NCBI GenBank assembly: GCA_037446495.1
Contig: JBBIIL010000098.1
Location: 1 to 9,444, forward strand
Length of the DNA stretch: 9,444 nucleotides
Source of the DNA: CAIXZV01 sp037446495
Lineage (GTDB): Bacteria; Chloroflexota; Limnocylindria; Limnocylindrales; CSP1-4
Direction of reading: 5' to 3'
A program made the position numbers and the translations under genes. Under the pieces are notes generated by a model. That model was not told where the DNA came from and made no database searches. It saw nothing but the letters and a program-made list of their open reading frames with translations. Positions 1-8,097 of this stretch are shown piece by piece (within the stretch, counting starts at the first letter, position 1; each line of letters begins with the position of its first letter).

Positions 1-1116
1 GCCGTCCCGGACTTCGAGTACGGGTACGGCGACGCTTTGCGCGACGGGCGGGTGGTGCGCCCCGTGTACTTCCCGCGGACCGGAGGCGAGATGGAGTGGA
101 GCGCGCCCGACGGCTCGGTCCACCAGGCCACGTTCGACGACCCGCTCGCGAACCAGCTGGCCAACCAGCGGCTGCGGACGGCGCTCTCGCTCGATGGCGA
201 GTGGCTCGCCACCGTGCTCCGCGACGCCGTGGTGCGGCTCGCGATCGTCCGCAGGCACCAGCCTGACGCCGGGGGCCTCGTGATCGCGACGGACCAGGAG
301 CACGCTCGGGGGATCGCGCAGCTGCTCCGCCGGGAGATCGGTGCGCCGGCGATGGTCGTGACCTCCGATGACCCGGACGCTTCGGCCAGGATCTCGGCGT
401 TCGCCGCAGGGACGGAGCCGTGGCTGGTTGCGGTGCGGATGGTGAGCGAGGGCGTCGACATCCCCCGCCTGCGCGTGGGCGTGTACGCGACCACCGTCAC
501 GACGGACCTGTTCTTCCGCCAGGCCGTGGGCCGCTTCGTGCGCTGGGTGCCCGGCATCCGCGACCAGCGCGCCTGGCTGTTCATCCCCGACGATCCGCGC
601 CTGCGCATCCGCGCCGCCGAGATCGCCGAGCAGCGCCGGCACTCGCTGCGGCGGGTCGTGCGCCCGGGCGAGGAGGACGATCCCGAGGCGCAGCGCCGGG
701 CCCAGTCGGCCGAGCTGGCGTCGGGCGAGCAGCTCTCGCTGTTCGCCGCCCTCTCCGCGGTCGCCTGGGGCGACGCGTTCACCGGTGAGGCTTGGAGCGA
801 GCCGCTGCCGTCCGACTGGGAGACGGGCGAGGACGCAACGATCGAGCTCGAGCTTGGCCCGCCCCCGCCACTGGTGGCGTCGCCGGCGGGTCTGCCGATG
901 GACGGGGCCACGCGCCGAGCGGCCAAGGACCGCCTGCGGCTGGCCAACGCGGAGGCCGCGAAGGACATCGCGCGCTGGTCCGGGCTGACGTACGCGGCCG
1001 TGAACATCGAGCTCAACCGCGGGGCGGGCGTCCGGCGCGTGACCGAGGCCACCGAGGCCGAGCTCCAGACGCGCCTCCATGCCGCCCGCCGATGGCAGTG
1101 GCGCCTCGGGACGTAG
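1..1116 (+). CDS. Superfamily 2 DEAD/DEAH-type helicase, C-terminal part (5' end outside window)
   Basis: The frame is open from base 1, so the gene begins upstream; the TTG at 37 is internal and the ATP-binding half is missing. About 371 residues are visible. The second RecA-like domain is clear: a strand/helix typical of motif IV (LVIATDQEHA, near 277-306), motif V (SEGVDIP, from 445) and motif VI (QAVGRFVR, 520-543) with its arginine finger. The protein would couple ATP hydrolysis to nucleic-acid unwinding or translocation in the cytoplasm. After a linker rich in acidic residues and proline comes a basic, helical C-terminal segment of about 65 residues (from about 901), which resembles the tails of actinobacterial stand-alone helicases as I remember them. 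The substrate cannot be told from this part. It could be a stand-alone repair helicase or part of a restriction or defence system; the upstream genes would decide. It ends in TAG. The family call is firm and the role is unknown. Confidence 0.88.
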   Translation, partial: AVPDFEYGYGDALRDGRVVRPVYFPRTGGEMEWSAPDGSVHQATFDDPLANQLANQRLRTALSLDGEWLATVLRDAVVRLAIVRRHQPDAGGLVIATDQEHARGIAQLLRREIGAPAMVVTSDDPDASARISAFAAGTEPWLVAVRMVSEGVDIPRLRVGVYATTVTTDLFFRQAVGRFVRWVPGIRDQRAWLFIPDDPRLRIRAAEIAEQRRHSLRRVVRPGEEDDPEAQRRAQSAELASGEQLSLFAALSAVAWGDAFTGEAWSEPLPSDWETGEDATIELELGPPPPLVASPAGLPMDGATRRAAKDRLRLANAEAAKDIARWSGLTYAAVNIELNRGAGVRRVTEATEAELQTRLHAARRWQWRLGT

Positions 1117-1214
1117 CCCGGCACCCGTCTCTGCCGCTCGCTCCACGGGCGTTCGCGGTCGTCGTGCAAACGCGACACGATCTGCCGTGCGGCCACTCAT
1201 CGCCACCCGAAGTG

Positions 1215-1232
1215 GTTCCGTGATTGCGCAAC
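1215..1232. promoter_or_regulatory. 18-nt imperfect palindrome, possible operator (copy 1)
   Basis: The site reads GTTCCGTGATTGCGCAAC, and 12 of its 18 positions are symmetric (GTT, CG, AT, CG, AAC). It fits the same degenerate pattern, GTTnCGnnATnGCGnAAC, as the palindrome at 4760-4777, and the similarity extends left through a shared AGTGGTT. It lies between two convergent gene ends, which is an odd place for an operator, so it may be a chance match, a relic, or a site with another role. Confidence 0.3.
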
Positions 1233-1329
1233 GATCCCGCACCCTGACCTCGGCGGGTCAGCTGCGCGGCGAGCCGCCAGGAGACCCGCGAAGCGTGGAG
1301 CGCCAGCACTGGCAGTCCTCAGAAATGAC

Positions 1330-1357
1330 GATGCCCCTCCGTTGCCGGAAGGGCATC
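1330..1357 (-). terminator. Hairpin terminator of the NCS1 permease gene
   Basis: The arms GATGCCC (1330-1336) and GGGCATC (1351-1357) pair perfectly. After one C/A mismatch the stem continues with TCCG/CGGA (1338-1341 with 1346-1349) around a TTGC tetraloop. It lies 29 bases past the permease stop on the minus strand. The minus-strand sequence after it (GTCATTTCTG) has only a short T run, so termination may be partial or factor-assisted. No T run follows it on the plus strand. Confidence 0.6.
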
Positions 1358-1386
1358 GCCTGGCGTTCGGCGAAGAGGACGGAAGG

Positions 1387-2937
<1,551 letters not shown>

Positions 2938-3051
2938 AGAGCCTCCCTCCGCTTGGGCTGACCGGTGCCTCGCACCAACAACGGGCGACTGTCCAGCTCC
3001 CCGTGGCCCCGGAACCCTCCTGCCCGCCACGCAGCGGACACGTTCCGGCGC

Positions 3052-3070
3052 AGACGCGCGAGGCGCGTCT
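3052..3070. repeat. Perfect 8-bp inverted repeat with 3-nt spacer, upstream of permease
   Basis: The sequence AGACGCGC-GAG-GCGCGTCT is a perfect inverted repeat about 115 bases upstream of the permease start. It could be a small hairpin in the leader transcript or a repressor site. No T run follows on either strand, so it is not an evident terminator. In DNA this GC-rich a chance origin is quite possible. Confidence 0.35.
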
Positions 3071-3393
3071 CGAGGTCAGGCATCGGGGGTCCCGGGGGTC
3101 GGCAGGGTGGGGTGCGCGGCCGTGCACAAGACAGGGGTCGGACGGGCATGATCGCTCGACAGGGCATCGAGACGGCTCGGAGGCTCGGCGGCCGGTGCCT
3201 GGTGCACGTTCACCCTTGCACGATCGCGGACCTCGACGACTGGACGTCGCGAGTGGGTCCGTGCCCTCGGCCATGCGGCCGACGGTGAACCTTGGCACCG
3301 GATTTTGCGCCGCCGCGCGACGAATGTCTTGGCGTTCCCGCACGTCGCTGCGGGCCGTTCGGCCCTCGCGCGCCCGCGCCTCGCGGACACAGG

Positions 3394-3430
3394 GCGCGGG
3401 CCCGGCGCCTCCTCGACACCGGGCCCGCGC
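3394..3430 (-). terminator. Perfect 12-bp GC hairpin after the PreA-like gene
   Basis: The arms GCGCGGGCCCGG (3394-3405) and CCGGGCCCGCGC (3419-3430) are perfectly complementary around a 13-nt loop. The hairpin begins 14 bases past the TAG stop of the PreA-like gene. No T run follows on the minus strand, so it is either a terminator without a U tract or a structure that protects the transcript's 3' end. The arms contain a self-complementary GGGCCC core. Confidence 0.5.
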
Positions 3431-3444
3431 AATCCTCCCGGCCT

Positions 3445-4572
3445 CTACGCGGACACGACGCCGGGGGCGTAGCCCTCGACCTCCTCCTCGTGCCCGCCGT
3501 GGTATTCGGCGTTTTCGGGGCGTCGGATCTCCGCCTGGCTGACGATGCGGTCGCGGCGCAGGCCGCGGAAGTCGTCGAGGCGGGTCCAGCCGCGGTCGGC
3601 GTGGCGCTCGAGGAAGGCGGTCATGCCGTCGGTCAGATCGCGGATCACGTTGGGCCCGATCGCGTGGTCGAGCATTGCCGCTGTCGCCACCTGGACCGTC
3701 CCGCAGCCGAGCAGGAAGTAGTCGAGCGCCTGCGCCCAGCCGGAGATGCCACCGATCCCGGTGAACTCGCGGTCCGGGAACGCCTTGGTGAGCTCGGCCA
3801 TCTTCGCGAGCGACAGCGGCAGGATCGCGGGGCCGCCCATCCCGCCGGGCGAGACGAACCCGTCCACGTTGATCTCGAACTCGAGCGTGTCCGGGTCCAC
3901 CAGCGGCAGCGCGGGGAACGTGTTGGACGAGGCGATGGCGTCCGCGCCGCCCCGGAACGTGGCCTCGGCCTCCTCCACGATGTTGGCCGTCGCCGGGGTC
4001 AGCTTCACCCAGACCGGCACGGTCGCCGCGGCCTTCACCGCCTGGGTGGAGACCGAGCACAGGACGGGATCCTTGCCCACGTTCGAGCCCATGTCCACCC
4101 GGTCCATGTGCGGGCAGCTGAAGTTGAGCTCGATCGCGTCGGCGCCGGCCTCCTGGACGCCGCGTGTCAGCGTCTGCCAGTGGTCGAACTCCTTGTCGTC
4201 ACCGGAGCCAGCCATGATCGAGGCCACCAGCACGCGGTCGGGCCAGTTGCGCTTGATCCGCTCGATCCGGGGCAGCCACCAGTCGAGCGGCTTATCGCTG
4301 ATCAGCTCCCAGTTCCATGACGCCAGGAGCGCCGAATCGGGGCGCTTGGCCATGGTGGTGCGGCCGGTTGCCGGGTCGGTGCGCAGGAACTTGGTCTTGG
4401 GTCCCGCGACGTTCACCACGGGGTGCAGGCCGATGGTCTTGGTCACCACGCCGCCCCAGCCCGCGTCGAACGCTCGCTCGATGTTGCTCTCGGACTCGGT
4501 CGGGGGCGCCGAGGCGAGCAGAAACGGATTGACGAATGGGATCCCCGTGAAGCGCGTGGACAGGTCGGCCAC
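3445..4572 (-). CDS. PreA-like dihydroorotate/dihydropyrimidine dehydrogenase family FMN enzyme without ferredoxin domain
   Basis: This 375-residue cytoplasmic protein is an FMN-binding TIM barrel closest, from memory, to the PreA subunit of bacterial dihydropyrimidine dehydrogenase. Visible are FTGIPFVNPF (8-17), the flavin-contact region GWGGVVTKTIG (38-48), ELNFSCPH (148-155), VWVKLTP (187-193), SSNT (215-218) and the phosphate-binding GIGGISGWAQALDYFLLG (272-289). A GTG start at 4572 is chosen: AGGAGGAG (4581-4588) lies 8 bases upstream and the protein then begins where E. coli PreA does. An ATG at 4632 is the alternative, with a poor binding site. Two oddities stand out. The C-terminal two-cluster 4Fe-4S domain of PreA is absent; the last 40 residues hold no cysteine. 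The residue aligned to the active-site Cys of mammalian DPD is Val (V165). No PreT-like partner is in the window. The NCS1 permease downstream fits pyrimidine or hydantoin metabolism. Family firm, reaction uncertain. Confidence 0.85.
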   Translation of the reverse strand: MADLSTRFTGIPFVNPFLLASAPPTESESNIERAFDAGWGGVVTKTIGLHPVVNVAGPKTKFLRTDPATGRTTMAKRPDSALLASWNWELISDKPLDWWLPRIERIKRNWPDRVLVASIMAGSGDDKEFDHWQTLTRGVQEAGADAIELNFSCPHMDRVDMGSNVGKDPVLCSVSTQAVKAAATVPVWVKLTPATANIVEEAEATFRGGADAIASSNTFPALPLVDPDTLEFEINVDGFVSPGGMGGPAILPLSLAKMAELTKAFPDREFTGIGGISGWAQALDYFLLGCGTVQVATAAMLDHAIGPNVIRDLTDGMTAFLERHADRGWTRLDDFRGLRRDRIVSQAEIRRPENAEYHGGHEEEVEGYAPGVVSA

Positions 4573-4755
4573 CGGGCTCGCTCCTCCTGGCGCCGCCTGA
4601 ACGCCGACGGCAACGGAAGGCGGAATGGTCATGCGCGATCCCGCTGCAGGGTAGGGCCAGTGGTCACATCGGTCGCCGACGGCCCGGCGCCCCCACCTCA
4701 CCGCAACACCGCCCGGTCCCCTCGGGGGAGTCGTTTGGGCACCGCCTCCCGGTCG

Positions 4756-4793
4756 AGTGGTTTCGCAATCGCGGAACGACCGTGTGAACCACT
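4756..4793. promoter_or_regulatory. Probable operator: inverted repeat containing an 18-nt palindrome (copy 2)
   Basis: The inner 18-mer at 4760-4777, GTTTCGCAATCGCGGAAC, is symmetric at 14 of 18 positions: GTT, CGC, AT, GCG and AAC all pair, with single variable bases between them. It overlaps a larger perfect 7-bp inverted repeat, AGTGGTT (4756-4762) with AACCACT (4787-4793). Its position roughly midway between two divergent starts fits a repressor or activator site. The TTCGC/GCGGAA-like shape recalls IclR-family operators, whose regulators often control hydantoin, allantoin and pyrimidine catabolism, but this is inference and no regulator gene is in the window. Confidence 0.45.
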
Positions 4794-4900
4794 TCGCGCC
4801 TCCTCCGCTCACTCAGGGATTGAACCGCTCGCGCCCGTGACGTGGCCGTCTCGCCGGATCGTGCGGGGTGGAGGAGCGTCCCGCAGACGGCCGCCGCCGG

Positions 4901-4906
4901 TACACT
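4901..4906 (+). promoter_or_regulatory. Possible -10 element (TACACT) for the aldo/keto reductase
   Basis: TACACT matches the bacterial -10 consensus at 4 of 6 bases and stands out in a GC-rich context, 44 bases before the ATG at 4951. No recognisable -35 lies 16-18 bases upstream, so this is a weak call. Confidence 0.3.
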
Positions 4907-4950
4907 CGTTACACGGCTCGCGACCGAGCCGCCCCAGGAGGATCCGCGCC

Positions 4951-5934
4951 ATGGAGCACCGGAGGCTCGGCAAGACGGGCCGCGACGTCTCGGTCATCGG
5001 CTTCGGGGCCTGGGCGATCGGCGGCGACTGGGGCAGCCGCGACGACGCGACGGCCCTCCGGGCGCTGCACGCCGCGGCCGACGCGGGTGTGGACCTGATC
5101 GACACCGCGGACGTGTACGGCGACGGCCACAGCGAGCAGCTGATCGGCCGGTTCCTGCGCGAGCGCCCGGGCGAGACGTTCTTCGTGGCGACGAAGATGG
5201 GCCGCCGCGTGCCCCAGCTGCCGGAGAACTACCGCCCCGACGCGTTCCGCGCCTGGAACGACCGCAGCCGCGAGAACCTTGGCGTGGACACGCTGGACCT
5301 GGTCCAGCTCCACTGCCCGCCGACACAGGTCTACTACCTGCCCGAGGTCTTCGCGGACCTCGACGCGATGGTCGCTGAGGGACGGATCCGCGCGTACGGC
5401 GTCTCGGTCGAGAAGGTCGAGGAGGGGCTCAAGGCGATCGAGTTCCCGGGTGTCGCGTCCGTCCAGATCGTGTTCAACATGCTCCGCCAGCGCCCCGCCG
5501 AGCGCCTGCTGGCCGAGGCCGCTCGCCGCGGGGTGGGCGTGCTCGCCCGCGTTCCCCTCGCGTCGGGGATCCTCACGGGCAAGTTTCGCCCGGACACCTC
5601 GTTCGACGCGTCCGACCACCGCAACTTCAACCGGCAGGGTGCCTCGTTCGACGTCGGCGAGACGTTCTCGGGCGTGGACTACGCAACGGGCCTCGAGGTG
5701 GCCGAGGCGCTCCGCGAGATCGTTCCCGGCGGCGCCACGCTGGCCCAGACCGCGCTCCGCTGGATCCTCATGCACGATGGCGTGACCGCCGCGATCCCAG
5801 GCGCCAAGACGCCGGAGCAGGCCGCCTCGAACGCGGCCGCCGGGGACCTTGCGCCGCTGCCGCCCGCGACGATGGAACGGGTCTGGGAGCTCTACCAGGC
5901 GAAGGTCAAACCCCTCGTCCACGGGCGCTGGTAG
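4951..5934 (+). CDS. Aldo/keto reductase, NADP(H)-dependent
   Basis: The 327-residue protein has the usual length and order of the aldo/keto reductase (beta/alpha)8 barrel, a soluble enzyme that interconverts carbonyls and alcohols with NAD(P)H. It opens with the typical RRLGKTGRDVSVIGFGAW (4-21). The catalytic tetrad can be placed at D51 and Y56 (DTADVYG), K82 (VATKMG) and H121 (LVQLHCPP). The late IPGAKTPEQAASN stretch (282-294) matches the cofactor phosphate-binding segment. The start is supported by AGGAGG at 4936-4941, 9 bases before the ATG. It diverges from the PreA-like gene and shares its control region, which might link the two functions. Its natural substrate cannot be read from sequence. 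It ends in TAG and converges with the next gene with a 22-bp gap. Oxidoreductases of this type are often annotated loosely, so only the family is claimed. Confidence 0.93.
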   Translation: MEHRRLGKTGRDVSVIGFGAWAIGGDWGSRDDATALRALHAAADAGVDLIDTADVYGDGHSEQLIGRFLRERPGETFFVATKMGRRVPQLPENYRPDAFRAWNDRSRENLGVDTLDLVQLHCPPTQVYYLPEVFADLDAMVAEGRIRAYGVSVEKVEEGLKAIEFPGVASVQIVFNMLRQRPAERLLAEAARRGVGVLARVPLASGILTGKFRPDTSFDASDHRNFNRQGASFDVGETFSGVDYATGLEVAEALREIVPGGATLAQTALRWILMHDGVTAAIPGAKTPEQAASNAAAGDLAPLPPATMERVWELYQAKVKPLVHGRW

Positions 5935-5956
5935 GCGGTCGGGCTCCCGCCGGAGG

Positions 5957-6772
5957 CTATCTCGCCGAGCCCTTGACCGAACCGGTCAGCTTGGACTTGT
6001 CCGTGGTCAGGGCCACGCACGAGACCTCGCGCACGCCCGCCTCCCACGCCACCTGGGTCGGGACCACCGGCAGGATGTCCAGGCGCGACGCGCCGAAGTC
6101 GAGCCCCACATAGGCTGCGAACAGCGCAGGGCATTGCTGGGCGGCGGCCTAAGTGAGTCCCGTCTCGCCCGGGTAGGCGGCAGCGGACGCGGCGTCGAAC
6201 GTGCCGATGACCTCGCCATCGTGCGCGGTGCCACAGTCCGCCGCCCTGGGCGCCTGGCTGACGAGGTCGGTGCCGGGCGCGATCCCGTCGAGGCACGTGC
6301 CCGTCGCGTACGAGACGCCGGCGCTGCCGACCGTCGTGAGCGCCATCGCCACGCCGAGCCACGCTTCGAGCGCGAGGGCGAGGACGCCCATCATCACGAC
6401 GACGCGCGCCGGAGCCTGCAGCGGGCTCCGGCCGACGACGCCGTTGGCCGCGACGCCGATGCCGCCGAACAGCCCGCCCACCAGCCCGCCCACTGGCAGG
6501 AGCACCAGCGGCAGGGCCATCAGCGCGAGCGCCCACGTCGGGACGTCGGGCTCGAGCGGCGTGTCCCAGCCGTCTGCAATCGCATGCAGGCCGCGCCAGG
6601 CGCCTTGCACCTTGAGCAGGTGGACCTCGCCGTCCGCGCCCGGGATCTCGTAGAGGCCGGCCCGCCCGGCCGCCCGAACCCCGTCCACGAGCACGTGAAT
6701 CCCGCCCAGCGTCGTGCGCCGGATCGTGATCGCCGGCTCGTCTGTGCCCGGCAGCCGATAGTCGAGGTCCAC
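5957..6772 (-). pseudogene. Septum-formation-domain membrane protein interrupted by an in-frame TAG
   Basis: Read from a GTG at 6772 (GAGG five bases upstream), the frame gives 207 residues to a TAG at 6149-6151. The same frame then runs on for 63 residues to a second TAG at 5957-5959. The N-terminal 75 residues form a probable cytoplasmic beta-rich domain, followed by two membrane segments (about 78-107 and 122-147). The outer C-terminal part matches the septum-formation domain (Septum_form, as remembered): a GTCLDG opening, DCGTAHDGEVIGTF (179-192) and YPGE before the stop, then CPALFAAYVG, PTQVAWEAGVREVSC and LTGSVKGSAR after it. Cysteines at 160, 180, 214 and 252 (counting the stop as 208) would make two disulphides, and the stop separates the two halves. 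TAG replaces a likely CAG (Gln). The rest shows no decay, so this is a fresh nonsense mutation, a sequencing error, or readthrough. Function is unknown; a link to cell division is only a family name. Confidence 0.75.
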
Positions 6773-6813
6773 GCGCGCCTCGGTGACCGGCGGTCGGTTG
6801 GCCGCCCGCGGGG

Positions 6814-6819
6814 AGGATA
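6814..6819 (-). promoter_or_regulatory. Possible -10 element (TATCCT) for the septum-domain gene
   Basis: On the minus strand the sequence reads TGTATCCT, in which TATCCT matches the -10 consensus at 4 of 6 bases. It lies about 41 bases upstream of the GTG start at 6772. No good -35 is visible, and the gap to the divergent hydrolase gene is only 92 bases. Confidence 0.25.
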
Positions 6820-6852
6820 CAGGCGAGTCCGGACCGGGCCCGCGGGGCGGGG

Positions 6853-6864
6853 TATCGTGGTCCC
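6853..6864 (+). promoter_or_regulatory. Possible leaderless promoter for the hydrolase-MFS operon
   Basis: TATCGT (6853-6858) fits the TAnnnT form of a -10 element and is followed by six bases and then the ATG at 6865. That spacing would put the transcription start on or next to the start codon. No AGGAGG-like site lies at normal distance, only a G-rich run further up, which agrees with a leaderless message. The -35 region is unclear. Confidence 0.4.
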
Positions 6865-8097
6865 ATGAGCGTGACCTTCCGCGTGCCCGGCGCGGTCCTG
6901 ACCGAGCGCGAGCACACCCTCCCCCTGGTCCATGGCGATCCGTCGCGCGGCACGATCAGCGTGTTCACGCGCGAGGTGGCGGTGCCCGACGGCCTCGACC
7001 GACCGTACCTCGTCTTCCTCCAGGGCGGCCCGGGGTTCGAGGCCACGCGTCCCACGAGCCCGCCCTCCGGCTGGATGGCTCGCGCCCTGGCCGACTTCCG
7101 CGTGCTGCTGCTCGACCAGCGCGGGACCGGCCGCTCGACGCCAGTAGGCCCGGACGTCCCCGGCGCGACCCCCGCCGAGCAGGCGGAGTACCTGACCCAC
7201 TTCCGTGCCGACTCGATCGTCCGCGACTGCGAGCTGATCCGCGCCGAGCTGGGCGTGGACCGCTGGAGCCTGCTGGGCCAGAGCTTCGGCGGGTTCACTT
7301 CCCTCACGTACCTCTCCATCGCGCCCCAGGGGCTGCGCGAGGCGCTGATCACCGGCGGCCTCGCGCCGATCACGAACCGCCCCGTTGACGACGTCTACGG
7401 CGCCACGTGGACCCGCGTCCGCGAGGCCAACGAGCGCTTCCACGCGCGGTACCCCGGCGACCGGGACCGGCTCCGTTCGATCCTGGCGCGCCTCGACGCC
7501 ACCGATGTCCGCCTGCCGAACGGCGACCGGCTGACGGCGCGGCGCTTCCGCCAGCTGGGCATGTGGCTGGGCGACAGCGCGGGCTTCGAGAAGCTGCACC
7601 AGGTGCTCGAGCTGCCGTTCGGGTCTTCGGCCTTCCTGCACGATGTGGAGGACGCGCCCAGCTGGGATCGCAATCCCATCTACGCCACGCTCCACGAGTC
7701 CTCGTACGCGGACGGCGGTCCGACGCGCTGGTCCGCGCACCGCCTCGCGCCCGATGACGCGGTGAGCGGCGACCTGCTCGGCGCCGAGCACGTCCTGCCG
7801 TGGATGTGGGAGGACTACGCTGCGCTCCGCCCGCACCGCGAGGTGGCCGAGATCCTCGCCGAGCATTCGTGGCCGCGCCTCTACGACGAGCTCCGTCTGG
7901 CCGAGAACGACGTTCCCGTCGCGGCGACCATTTACGTGGACGACGTCTACGTGGAGCGCACGTTCGCCGAGGAGACGGCCAGGGGTGTCCGAGGGCTGCG
8001 GGCGTGGGTGACCAACGAGTACGCCCACAACGGTCTGCGCGCCGATGGCGAACGGGTTGTGGGCAGGCTCCTGGACATGGTTCGCCGCCGGGCGTGA
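6865..8097 (+). CDS. Alpha/beta hydrolase, S33 prolyl aminopeptidase-like
   Basis: The 410-residue protein matches the actinobacterial-type prolyl (imino)peptidases of MEROPS family S33, which release N-terminal proline or related residues from small peptides. The order is typical: an N-terminal PGAVLTEREHTLPL segment (8-21), the oxyanion-hole loop LQGGPGFEA (52-60), DQRGTGRS (84-91), the nucleophile elbow GQSFGG with S140 (138-143), a helical cap region (about 170-310), the acid in YVDD (D359 or D360) and the catalytic H388 in EYAHNG. There is no signal peptide, so it should act in the cytoplasm. The length is normal and all triad residues are present. The ATG is supported by family-like residues immediately after it. 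Its TGA overlaps the GTG of the MFS gene, so the two are translated together, and the pair could process and export a peptide or a peptide-like compound. Other esterase-like substrates are possible. Confidence 0.9.
   Translation: MSVTFRVPGAVLTEREHTLPLVHGDPSRGTISVFTREVAVPDGLDRPYLVFLQGGPGFEATRPTSPPSGWMARALADFRVLLLDQRGTGRSTPVGPDVPGATPAEQAEYLTHFRADSIVRDCELIRAELGVDRWSLLGQSFGGFTSLTYLSIAPQGLREALITGGLAPITNRPVDDVYGATWTRVREANERFHARYPGDRDRLRSILARLDATDVRLPNGDRLTARRFRQLGMWLGDSAGFEKLHQVLELPFGSSAFLHDVEDAPSWDRNPIYATLHESSYADGGPTRWSAHRLAPDDAVSGDLLGAEHVLPWMWEDYAALRPHREVAEILAEHSWPRLYDELRLAENDVPVAATIYVDDVYVERTFAEETARGVRGLRAWVTNEYAHNGLRADGERVVGRLLDMVRRRA

Larger units (their letters stand above)
2938..3444. other. 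Gene-free gap between permease start and PreA-like gene end
   Basis: These 507 bases separate two genes that both run on the minus strand. The short open frames here are arginine- and proline-rich with no recognisable domain, so I call no gene. The stretch holds the permease ribosome binding site (2942-2950), a short inverted repeat (3052-3070) and a long GC hairpin just past the PreA-like stop (3394-3430). No clear -35/-10 pair for the permease could be picked out. The length and the hairpin suggest that the permease is at least partly transcribed separately from the PreA-like gene. Confidence 0.55.
4573..4950. other. Divergent control region between PreA-like gene and aldo/keto reductase
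   Basis: These 378 bases lie between two divergent starts. They contain the ribosome binding sites of both genes (4581-4588 on the minus strand, 4936-4941 on the plus strand), an inverted repeat with an inner palindrome (4756-4793) and a -10-like TACACT at 4901-4906. An in-frame extension of the PreA-like gene through part of this gap is open but lacks family similarity. I see no separate gene. Confidence 0.55.

Noticed and set aside
3076..3432. Possible small protein of 118 residues on the minus strand between the PreA-like gene and the permease
   Set aside because: It is Arg/Pro/Ala-rich, covers the terminator-like hairpin, has no convincing ribosome binding site and no recognisable domain.
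4810..4850. GGTTCAATCCC on the minus strand, resembling a tRNA T-loop
   Set aside because: The flanking bases do not form the five-pair T stem and no acceptor, D or anticodon arms can be built around it.
4423..4950. Upstream in-frame extension of the aldo/keto reductase
   Set aside because: The frame is open back to 4423, but the extra residues overlap the PreA-like gene and lack family similarity; a strong AGGAGG precedes the ATG at 4951, where the normal N-terminus begins.
6149..6151. TAG read as pyrrolysine or as a reassigned sense codon
   Set aside because: TAG is the ordinary terminator of several intact genes in the same window, so general decoding as an amino acid is unlikely; local readthrough stays open and is reported as a finding.
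6520..8028. Long open frame of about 500 codons on the minus strand opposite the hydrolase
   Set aside because: It lies antisense to a gene with a complete catalytic triad, its translation is dominated by Arg, Ala, Val and Gly without any domain, and such frames are expected in very GC-rich DNA.
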